This document shows positions 54,763 through 64,000 of a stretch of DNA of 64,000 bases, one piece after another. Within the stretch, counting starts at the first letter, position 1. Every line of letters begins with the position of its first letter. Position numbers and translations under genes: made by a program. Where the stretch lies: positions 85,437,983-85,501,982 of the forward strand of contig NC_134398.1 in NCBI RefSeq assembly GCF_050003625.1, written 5' to 3'. Below the pieces are notes generated by a model. The model worked only from the letters and a program-made list of their open reading frames with translations, ran no database searches and was not told the origin of the DNA. The DNA is from Haematobia irritans (taxonomy: Eukaryota; Arthropoda; Insecta; Diptera; Muscidae).

Positions 54763-56180
54763 TTATACCCTGCGCCACACTGTTGAACAGGGTATTATAA
54801 GTTAGTGCATATGTTTACAACACCCAGAAGGAGACGAGATAGACACATGGTGTCTTTGGCAAAAATGCTTAGGGTGGGCTCCTGAGTCGATATAGCCATG
54901 TCCGTCTGTCCGTGAACACATTTTTGTAATCAAAGTCTAGGTCGCAATTTAAGCCCAATCGACTTCGAATTTGGCACAAGTATGTGTTTTGGGTCAGAAT
55001 AGAACCCTATTGATTTTGGAAGAAATCGGTTCAGATTTAGATATAGCTCCCATATATATCTTTCGTCCACTTATACGGCCCTAGAAGCCAGATTTTAACC
55101 CAAATTTGGTAGAAATTTTGCACTAGGAGTACAATTGGTAGTATAGTCAAATGTGCCAAACTTTATTGAAATCGGTTTAGATTTAGATATAGCTTCCATA
55201 TATATCTTTCGTACGATATGCACTTATATGGATTCAGCCTGAGTTTTACCCTGATTTGGTTGAAATTTTGCTCAAACATAACGCTTGGCCATATAGTCAC
55301 GAGTGCAAAATTTGATTGAAATCGGTTCAAATTTAGATATAGCACCCATATATATCTTTCGTCCGATTTAGACTCATATGACAACAGAGACCAAAGTTTA
55401 CTACCGATTTTCGTGAAGTTTTGCACAGAGAGTAGAATTAACATTCTAGCAATGCTTGGTAAATTTGATTGAAATCGATTCAGATTTAGGTGTCGTTATG
55501 TGTGTTAAATTTGGTTAAAATCTTTAATATTTTAGATATTTAAGTGTGTAAAGTTTGATCTGATTTGGTTCAGATTTAGATAAAACCCCCATATATTCGT
55601 GTTTCCAGTTATTACAAATATGACCAAAATTCCCACACTTTAGACAAAACTCTGTGATGATTTCCTCATATCTTAGTCATATCCTGTAGTGCCAGAATTT
55701 CCACAGAACAGTTGATTTTTAAATAAGGCTCCAAGTCGCTCGACTTGACCAAATAATATGTTACAACCCACACTTGACCACATATCTTGGCGAGATCTAC
55801 CAATATCCTTTTAAAATCGCCACTGGTGAGTAGCAAAAATTGCAAATATTACTAAAATTTTCTTATATTTGGTATACATATGTATCGCCTGATAAATCAT
55901 AAATGTCCTTTTGTACACTTGCATTCAAATTTCTCTCGCTTCATATTTCCCATATTTTTTACTAACATTGTGTTTCATCCCATGGTGATAGCCGATTTTA
56001 ATTCTAGTGTTTTTGTACAAATATTCTCTTCATTATAAGTATTTGTATCTGGAAATGCAAACCTTTGCATAGCTCCCAGCAAATTTGAAGTAGTTAAGGT
56101 GGTAACACAAATGTTGGTATACATAGTGGTGAAGGGTATAATATAGTCGGCCCAGCCCGACTTTAGACTTTACTTACTTG
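54763..56180 (-). mobile_element. Helentron-like element with internal ~150-bp repeats
   Basis: Read on the minus strand it runs from AAGTAAAGTCTAAAGTCGGG and CCGACTATATTATACCCT (right edge) through a (decayed) series of units with ATATATGGGAGCTATATCTAAATCTGAACC, written here as their inverse (GGTTCAGATTTAGATATAG), to GACAGACGGACATGG and TACCCTGTTCAACAGTGTGG at the left edge. Same structure as 61261-62930. No coding sequence. Confidence 0.75.
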
Positions 56181-57030
56181 TTTTTTACTAACATTGTGTT
56201 CCACCCCAGGGCATTAGCCGACATAAATTTTAAGTCAATAGAATTTTGGTCTTAAATATATTGTCGGTTCAGATTTAAATGCATGTATATGGGAACATAA
56301 ATCTTTATATATACCACTCAAAAAATTTGAAGGAATTCAGATGGTGTCGAAAATGTAGATCACAAAGTGGTGCAGGGTATAATATAGTCGGCCCTGTCCG
56401 ACTATAGACTTTCCTTACTTGTTTTTCTATAGAAAAATTTGTCAAAATTTTATTTCTATAGAAAATTTTCTCAAAATTTAGCATATTTATTGAAAATGTA
56501 TTTCTATAGTAAATTTTCATATAATGTTATTTCGTGCTGATGGTCACTGATTCTTAAAAAAACTCTAATATAAATCTTTCGACCGATTATAAATTCAATT
56601 TTGCGAAATTGCCTAAAAATGTATACCCTGCGTCGCACTCTTTATAGAAGTATTACAATATACATTGTCCAAATCGAGTGAGGTAAATAGCAACATAAAC
56701 CTTTATACAAAGCACTCAACAAAATTGAAGGATTGAGATTTTATCAAAATGTGGATCTAAATACAAAGTTGTGTATATTACAGTCTGCCCCGCCAGACTT
56801 CAGATTTTCTTATTATTATTTTTTTTGACTAAAATTATGTTTCGTCCCATAAAGTTAGATTCAAATATTAAGTACATAGATTTTGTTGAAGTGTATACAA
56901 TTTTGTCTAAATCGGTGCAGATTCAAATTCATGCATATGGGAATATCAACCTTTATATAGCTCGCAACAAACTTGAGATGGTATCAATGAATTTGGTCCA
57001 CAATGAAGGGTATAATACATTATTTTTTTA
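56181..57030. repeat. Fragments of the same Helentron-like family
   Basis: Terminal pieces recur at about 56365-56423 (GTGCAGGGTATAATATAGTC, GACTATAGACTTTCCTTACT) and, more decayed, at 56620-56810 (TATACCCTGCGTCGCACTCT ... TGCCCCGCCAGACTTCAGAT), both in minus orientation, with AT-rich sequence between. Confidence 0.55.
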
Positions 57031-57039
57031 TTAAACATA

Positions 57040-57480
57040 GGAACGACATTGGCCTGAATTCGAAACATAGAGTACAAGTACACACACTTTTTCATTAGAA
57101 ATAAGTTGTTTTAGCACACTATACGAGTGCTGGAGATCATGATCGCACTGAATAATCCATGTAGACGGTATTTCCCGTGATTGTTATGGTAATATTACAT
57201 GGGACAAACTGTTTTTGAAGATTTCCAAAAGCATTTCCTTTTGATTTCCTCTATACTCTATAAATCGGAGCCATAACATGTCCAAAAAAGACCCCCAGAC
57301 CATAATATTACCCCCACCATTATTGAAGGAACTGTTTTTATTTCTTGGATTAAGACTTTTCTTTGGACCTTCGTACTAAACTTCCACCACCCGAGCCATG
57401 CAATTTAAACTTTGATTTGTAGGAAAACACATTTCACTGATTCTCATGCCATTTAAGGTGTTTTTGTAAAAATTTAAGGC
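57040..57480 (-). pseudogene. Tc1-like transposase central remnant
   Basis: Minus-strand frames contain FLQKHLKWHENQ, KFKLHGSGG, then the WG..FF/GHVMAP type block (the conserved VWGCF motif region) and GNQKEMLLEIFKNSLSHVIL. Numerous frameshifts. The terminal repeats were not identified. Confidence 0.55.
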
Positions 57481-57855
57481 GCGGTTAAATTTTTTCGAAC
57501 TCCATAATTATTGTGAGTCTCACGAAATACAGAGAAGGCCTTTGACGAAATGTCCAAATGAAATCGTCACTTCCGTGAGAGTTCCTTTATTGGAAGTTGT
57601 TAGAGACGCTACATTTAAAGTTGGGCCACTAGATATTTCTACATAATTCGATACATATTCCTGTTTTTGTTGCAGTGAAACAAAATTTAAACAAATACTT
57701 CTGTTTTGTTTATTTACATTTGCTTTTGTTTCTTCTTCTTTTCAGTATGTGACATTCACTTGAGATGTGTTCCTCCCCAGTATTTTAGTTAGTTGCCAAT
57801 TCATATTTTGACAACTACAAAATTCGCATATAATGGTGACTCTGGTGCGACTTGC

Positions 57856-57937
57856 ACTGATAGTTGCACTGGATAGAACACCAGTGCAACGATTGCCATA
57901 CAAAAGTTCTATCCAGTGCAAAAAGAAAACAGCCCTA
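57856..57937. mobile_element. Short relative of the 6532 MITE
   Basis: GTTGCACTGGATAGAACACC, AGTGCAACGATTGCCATAC and TTCTATCCAGTGCAAAAAG followed by AAAACAGCCCTATTA match internal and right-terminal parts of the MITE at 6532-6947. Confidence 0.6.
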
Positions 57938-58640
57938 TTAATATCGGAAACACGTTGTTGTTCGTCACTCATCTTGATGATTTTAGGGTTTTTCTCAATT
58001 CTCTTCACTGGGGATAAGTTATTTGCTTTGCGCTTTTCCAGTTTGTTGACTTTTTTATTTTGATTTCAATCCTATTTCATTTAAATTTTCAAACTTTTCT
58101 CTAACGGCCATACATGTTATTGTGATTGCCCCACAGCTAGTCATTATTTTCTTTGACTTGTTGTGTAAAAACGGCCTGTTGACACAATGACAACAAACAG
58201 CTGATCTTGTAAACTCCAATGTTTATTATAATCTATATCGTTAACCGGTTAACATGGATATCATTAATTCTTCCACTTTCCACGAAAAATCAGCATAATT
58301 AAAAGTTTATATTTCTATTTTTGGGTCAAAAATTTCGCTCAAGCCGTCCACTTTCAATATTTAGCAGATTATTCACCACCGTCTGCAAATCGCAGCACTT
58401 ATTTATACGTTCCAAGTGTTTGTAACCAGTTTAAAGGATACTTCTTCCGGAGCTTGCTCTTAAACACGTATGTACTTTAACAGAGGGGTTTCACGATTTG
58501 TAATTCGATGAAAATTAATTAATTTCATTTGTAATCGATTTTAAAGCGAACATAAAGACTATTTCTAAAGGCGTTCAAAGTATTTGCGCATCGTCTTAAA
58601 TCTTCAAATTAGCAGCTCGGCTCTGAACTCTTACAAAAGT
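57938..58640. other. No recognised gene
   Basis: The minus-strand open frame 57742-58008 begins MKRIEKNPKIIKMSDEQQRV, which could be a start region of a real protein, but it runs straight into MITE sequence, so no product is proposed. The remainder is AT-rich. Confidence 0.3.
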
Positions 58641-58651
58641 AAAAATAATTG

Positions 58652-59140
58652 CCTTTGAATCAAAGGCAATAACCTAAGGAAGATGGGAAATTGACTACTG
58701 AGCACATCAAACCATTTACGGTGTTAGTTCCATACTTTTCGTTTATCGAACCAAATGCGTGTACGACAAGTATTGACATAGCATTAAAATGCAAATAAAA
58801 AGAAATTAAGTGCAGGAAATAAATGTCCATAAAGAGGAAAATGTAATTTTTTTGTTGTTGCCTAAAATTTAACATAGTTTCATTAAGAAAATTAAGTTTT
58901 TTATTTAAAAAATAAAAACCAAAAACAAAAAATAATAAACATGTGTGGAACTATCACCGTCAATGCAACATTTGTGACGCATGCCAATTTCCCATCTTCC
59001 TTAGGTGTATTGCCTTTGCTTTGAATCCGTGTTTCATAAAATGTGTGGAACCATCACCGTCAATGAAACATTTGTGACGCATGCCAATTTCCCATCTTCC
59101 TTGGGTGTATTGCCTTTGCTTTGAATCGTTGTTTCATAAA
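58652..59140. repeat. Foldback element with a 100-bp tandem duplication
   Basis: 58941-59040 and 59041-59140 are near-identical 100-bp units (ATGTGTGGAACTATCACCGT ... TTGAATCCGTGTTTCATAAA). Their segment CAATTTCCCATCTTCCTTAG is present inverted at 58673-58692 (CTAAGGAAGATGGGAAATTG), so the whole is an inverted-repeat element whose right arm was duplicated. Confidence 0.7.
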
Positions 59141-59454
59141 ATGAGTTTATTCGTATACCATGAACCATTAACAAAAAAGAAGCAGACATTTGTATTTTTC
59201 CAAAAACTTTAAAAAATACTTAGTTTATGACAGCAATGTAAACAACTTGTTTACTTTTTCTTCTGCAAACCATATGATTTGCAGTTTTAATTTTTCGGCA
59301 GGCGAATTCGAAAAATCACGGGAAACAAAGAACAACCAAACATTTTTGGGGGGAAATCAAAGTGGAAGGTGAAATGTATTTGAAGGGAAATCCAGAACAT
59401 ACCCGAAAAGAGTGGAAGCTGGAATAAATACTTGAACAATATAGATTTATTTAA

Positions 59455-59735
59455 CCCTGGACAGTCATCCTTCGTCAAAATGACGACGCGTAATTTCATT
59501 TTCGATCTAAAATGCATTTTAGTCGATTGGGAAATGATAAATTTAAGTTATACAAATGCAAATATTTTATGAATTTTTGTTGTATACTAATTAAAAACAA
59601 AATGAATAAGAAAATAAATTCAAATTTGGTTCACATTTTTGCTCACAGTGCAAATTATAGCATCTTGAAATAAGCCGTAGTCAAAATGACGAAGGATGAC
59701 GTTAGTGTACAAAAAATAAGGATGACTGTCCAGGG
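59455..59735. mobile_element. piggyBac-type MITE 2
   Basis: 281 bp with inverted termini CCCTGGACAGTCATCCTT and GGATGACTGTCCAGGG, flanked by TTAA (59451-59454, 59736-59739). A subterminal palindrome TCGTCAAAATGACG occurs at the left and again, as GTCAAAATGACGAAGGATGAC, at the right. No transposase. Confidence 0.85.
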
Positions 59736-59989
59736 TTAATAATAGTTACAGCTTTTCTACCAGTTGTTACAATTTGTCTCTAAACGCCAAAGGCATTGAT
59801 CTACAAACCATTTGTCCAAACTGGTTTTAAATCGTTGAAGTCAGTCTAGCACATCTAATGGCAAATCCTTTTTTTCATTTTTTGTAATTTTTGAAGATTA
59901 GTCACTTTACTTCTTACCAATTTCCATTTTTTTTTAATTTATTTTTCAATTGTTCGATTAATAAAGTCTAAAAAACTACTTAAAAAATA
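59736..59989. other. Nothing recognised
   Basis: Short AT-rich spacer between a MITE and the next Helentron-like copy. Confidence 0.3.
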
Positions 59990-61122
59990 AAAATAACTAA
60001 ACTCGTCGCTGGTAAATTTAACGACAAATTTCACGCAAATGGGAGTATAATTTGGCCCTCCGGGTCATATGAGTGCAAATCGGACGGAAGATATATATGG
60101 GAGCCATATCTAAATCTGAACCGATTTCAACCAAATTTGGCACAATTACCGATACTACTAAACGTACTCCTTGTGCGAAATTTGAAGCAAATCTCGGCAA
60201 ACCCCTGGATTTTGAGGCCATATAAGTTCAAATCGGACGAAAGATATATATGGGAGCTATATCTAAATCTGAATCGATTTTGACCATATTTGGCACATAC
60301 AATAGTATCGTTAAAAGTAGCGCTTGTGCAAAATTTGAAGTAAGTCAGGGCAAAACTCTGGCTTTTGAGACCATATAAGTCCAAATCGGGCGAAAGATAT
60401 ATATGTGAGCTATATCTAAATCTGAACCGATTTAAACAAAATTTGACACACTTAAGGATACTATTAAACGTACCCCTTGTGCAAAATTTGAAGCAAATCA
60501 CGGCAAAACTCTGGCTTTTGTGGCCATATAAGTTCAAATCGGACGAAAGATATATATGGGAGCTATATCTAAATTTGAACCGATTTCAATCAAATTTACC
60601 AAGCGTTGGTAGAATGTCAATTCTACCCTCTGTGCAAAATTTCGGTAGTACACTTTAGCCTCTATGGTCATATGAGTCTAAATCGGACGAAAGATATATA
60701 TAGGAGCTATATCTAAATCTGAACCGATTTGGCTGATATTTTGCAAGATTTTCGATATTTCAAGAAAATCGGTTGATAAACACGCTAACTATGACCAAAT
60801 CTTGGATAAATATATATGGCAGCTATATCTAAATCTGAACCGATTTTTTCCAAAACCAATAGCGATTGTCTCTGTCCCAAGAAACGGCCCTATGCCAAAT
60901 TTGAGGACGATCGGACTTAAATTGCGAGCTGTACTTTGTGCACAAAATTACATATACAGACAGACGGATAGACAGACAGACGAACATCGCTAAATCGACT
61001 CAGAATTTAATTCTAAGCCGATCGGTATATTAAAAGATGGGTCTATGACCACTATTTCTTGGCGTTACATACAAATGCACAAACTTATTATACCCTGTAC
61101 CACAGTAGTGGTGAAGGGTATA
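59990..61122 (+). mobile_element. Helentron-like element, 5'-truncated
   Basis: About six ~150-bp units carrying GAAAGATATATATGGGAGC, TATATCTAAATCTGAACCGA and ATTTGGCACA, starting near 60079, 60237, 60391, 60546, 60690 and 60811, followed by the 3' region (CAGACAGACGGATAGACAG, AAATCGACTCAGAATTTAAT) and the terminal hairpin TATACCCTGTACCACAGTAG / TGGTGAAGGGTATAA. The 5' end is missing. Confidence 0.75.
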
Positions 61123-61260
61123 AATATATAATGTATATAAGGAACTGCCATAATATTATTGTTCATTAGTTGCGGTTCAAACCCCATCGCACCTCCACGC
61201 ATTGCCCATTTGAGTGTTGCCATCTTTAGGGGTGCCATCATCGACAGCCTGAAATAAAAA

Positions 61261-62930
61261 CAAGTAAGGAAAGTCTAAAGTCGGGCGGGACCGACTATAT
61301 TATACCCTGCACCACTTTGTAGATTTAAATTTTCGATACCATATCACATCCGTCAAATGTGTTGGGTGCTATATAAAGGTTCGTCCCAAATACATACATT
61401 TAAATATCACTTGATTTGGACAGAATTTGATAGACTTTTACAAAATCTATAGACTCAAAATTTAAGTTGGCTAATGCACTAGGGTGGAACACAATTTTAG
61501 TAAAAAAATATGGGAAACATTTAAATCTGAAGCAATTTTAAGGAAACTTCGCAAAAGTTTATTTATGATTTATAGCTCGATATATATGTATTACAAGTTT
61601 AGGAAAATTAGAGTCAGTTTTACAACTTTTCGACCAAGCAGTGGCGATTTTACAAGGAAAATGTTGGTATTTTGACCATTTTTGCCGAAATCAGAAAAAC
61701 ATATATATGGGAGCTATCTCTAAATCTTAACCGATTTCAACCAAATTTGGCAGGCATAGCTACAATGCTAATTCTACTCCATGTGAAAAATTTCAACTAA
61801 ATCGGAGCAAAAAATTGGCCTCTGTGGTCATATGAGTGTAAATCGGGCGAAAGCTATATATGGGAGCTATATATAAATCTGAACCGATTTCAATCAAATT
61901 TGGCACGCATAGCTAGAATGCTAAATCTACTCCCTGTGCAAAATTTCAACCAAATTGGGTCAAAACTCTAGCTTTTAGGACCATATTAGTCCATATCGGG
62001 CGAAAGATATATATGGGAGCTATATCTAAATCTGAACCGATTTCAATCAAATTTGGCACACATGACTATACTACCAATTGTGCTCCTTGTGCAAAATTTC
62101 AAGCTAATCGGGATAAAACTCTGGCTTCTGGGTCCATATAAGTATATATCGGGCGAAAGATATATATGGGAGCTATATCTAAATCTGAATCGATTTCAAC
62201 CGCATTTGGCACACATAGCTACAATGCTAATTCTACTCCCTGTGCAAAATTTCAACTAAATCGGAGCAAAAAATTGGCCTCTGTGGTCATATGAGTGTAA
62301 ATCGGGCGAAAGCTATATATGGGAGCTATATATAAATCTGAACCGATTTAAATCAAATTTGGCACGCATAGCTAGAATGCTAAATCTACTCCCTGTGCAA
62401 AATTTCAACCAAATTAGGCCAAAACTCTAGCTTTTAGGACCATATTAGTCTATATCGGGGGAAAGATATATATGGGAGCTATATTTAAATCTGAACCGAT
62501 TTCAATCAAATTTTGCACACTTGACTATACGACTAAGTGTTAGGCTAATACAAAATTTCAAGCAAATCGGTATAAAACTCTGGCTGCTGGGTCCATATTA
62601 GTCCATGTCGGGCGAAAGATATATATGGGAGCTATATCTAAATCTGAACCGATTTCTTCCAAAATCAATAGGGATCTATTCTGAGCCAAAACACATACTT
62701 GTGCCAAATTTGAAGTCGATTGGACTAAAACTGCGACCTAGACTTTGATTACAAAAATGTGTTCACGGACAGACGGACAGACGGACAGACGGACATCGCT
62801 ATATCGACTCAGGAACCCACCCTGAGCATTTTTGCCAAAGACACCATGTGTCCATCTCGTCTCCTTCTGGGTGTTGCAAACATATGCACTAACTTATAAT
62901 ACCCTGTTCCACAGTGTGGAGCAGGGTATA
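61261..62930 (+). mobile_element. Helentron-like element, complete
   Basis: 5' end CAAGTAAGGAAAGTCTAAAG with TCGGGCGGGACCGACTATAT and subterminal TTATACCCTGCACCAC; a ~430-bp unique region; about seven ~150-bp tandem units; a CGGACAGACGGACAGACGGA block; and a 3' hairpin ATACCCTGTTCCACAG / TGTGGAGCAGGGTAT. Subterminal inverted repeats (TTATACCCTGC at 5', GCAGGGTATAA at 3'), an internal tandem array and a 3' hairpin match the known layout of non-autonomous Helentron-associated elements (DINE-1/HINE). Assignment rests on structure only. Confidence 0.65.
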
Positions 62931-64000
62931 AATATGGGAAACATTTAAATCTGAAGCAATTTTAAGGAAACTTCGCAAAAGTTTATTTATGATTTATAGC
63001 TCGATATATATGTATTACAAGTTTAGGAAAATTAGAGTCAGTTTTACAACTTTTCGACCAAGCAGTGGCGATTTTACAAGGAAAATGTTGGTATTTTGAC
63101 CATTTTTGCCGAAATCAGAAAAACATATATATGGGAGCTATCTCTAAATCTTAACCGATTTCAACCAAATTTGGCAGGCATAGCTACAATGCTAATTCTA
63201 CTCCATGTGAAAAATTTCAACTAAATCGGAGCAAAAAATTGGCCTCTGTGGTCATATGAGTGTAAATCGGGCGAAAGCTATATATGGGAGCTATATATAA
63301 ATCTGAACCGATTTCAATCAAATTTGGCACGCATAGCTAGAATGCTAAATCTACTCCCTGTGCAAAATTTCAACCAAATTGGGTCAAAACTCTAGCTTTT
63401 AGGACCATATTAGTCCATATCGGGCGAAAGATATATATGGGAGCTATATCTAAATCTGAACCGATTTCAATCAAATTTGGCACACATGACTATACTACCA
63501 ATTGTGCTCCTTGTGCAAAATTTCAAGCTAATCGGGATAAAACTCTGGCTTCTGGGTCCATATAAGTATATATCGGGCGAAAGATATATATGGGAGCTAT
63601 ATCTAAATCTGAATCGATTTCAACCGCATTTGGCACACATAGCTACAATGCTAATTCTACTCCCTGTGCAAAATTTCAACTAAATCGGAGCAAAAAATTG
63701 GCCTCTGTGGTCATATGAGTGTAAATCGGGCGAAAGCTATATATGGGAGCTATATATAAATCTGAACCGATTTAAATCAAATTTGGCACGCATAGCTAGA
63801 ATGCTAAATCTACTCCCTGTGCAAAATTTCAACCAAATTAGGCCAAAACTCTAGCTTTTAGGACCATATTAGTCTATATCGGGGGAAAGATATATATGGG
63901 AGCTATATTTAAATCTGAACCGATTTCAATCAAATTTTGCACACTTGACTATACGACTAAGTGTTATGCTAATACAAAATTTCAAGCAAATCGGTATAAA
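62931..64000 (+). repeat. Tandem duplication of 61507-62930 (offset 1,424 bp)
   Basis: From 62934 the sequence repeats that at 61510 base for base at an offset of 1,424, with few differences (e.g. GTGTTAGGCTAAT at 62540 versus GTGTTATGCTAAT at 63962). It continues to the window edge. The junction is GCAGGGTATAAATATGGGAA, where the 3' terminus of the element is fused to an internal point of the next copy. Confidence 0.9.

Noticed and set aside
60018..63683. Repeated 60-130-codon open frames with LYLNLNRFQ-type sequences
   Set aside because: They are translations of the ~150-bp non-coding minisatellite and recur in every unit and both strands.

Overview
The window looks like a transposon-dense, AT-rich stretch of a higher-fly (brachyceran Diptera) genome. 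The one complete gene is an insect-type U1 snRNP 70K gene, there is a dead retrocopy of a fly-type cytochrome b5, introns are short, and the repeats are the tRNA-SINE, RNase H-LINE, CR1-like, mariner, Tc1 and Helentron-like kinds expected in calyptrate flies. A muscid or blow fly is my inference; species cannot be settled by reading alone. A 100-N assembly gap lies at 20988-21087 beside a long (TA)n tract.

Host genes are few. (1) 8784-9540, minus: first coding exon of a PPP1R37-like protein phosphatase 1 regulator; the rest must lie beyond the left edge. (2) 23080-24333, minus: single-coding-exon U1-70K with a likely 81-nt intron in its 5' UTR. (3) 34348-40292, plus: a five-exon gene for a 693-residue, acidic, probably nuclear protein with two KEN boxes, two SUMO-interaction-like motifs and a 41-residue internal repeat, whose family I do not recognise. 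Its fourth intron holds a Gypsy-type LTR element and its last exon holds a LINE 3' tail that extends the reading frame. Two isolated candidate exons (7665-7753 and 29050-29125) and a cytochrome b5 retropseudogene (51532-51935) complete the host content.

Layout: 1-8.7 kb is mariner and Tc1 debris, ~150-bp minisatellite and MITEs. 10.1-15.8 kb is a nest of two RNase H-type LINEs with foldback elements. 15.9-20 kb is a ~180-bp repeat array broken by a SINE, two copies of an unusual GTGAGTCACG-rich MITE and a Gypsy integrase remnant. 20.3-21.1 kb is a Helentron-like element running into the gap. 25.4-33.4 kb is mostly foldback elements, MITEs and a long hairpin. 41.9-51.0 kb is one degenerate minus-strand LINE split by a near-full-length CR1-like LINE (precise 8-bp target duplication) and by a 927-bp Tc1/mariner-type transposon. 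51-59.7 kb holds the cytochrome b5 retropseudogene, Tc1-type remnants and two TTAA-flanked piggyBac-type MITEs. From 53.3 kb on, and above all from 60 kb, several copies of one tandem-repeat-bearing element dominate, ending in a near-identical 1,424-bp tandem duplication.

The most unusual signals are: a hAT-like MITE family (five copies, 8-bp target duplications) packed with AP-1-consensus TGAGTCA palindromes; a SINE/LINE pair sharing a 3' tail that ends in TTAGG/CCTAA repeats, the ancestral insect telomere unit; and the exonised LINE tail at the end of the unknown gene.
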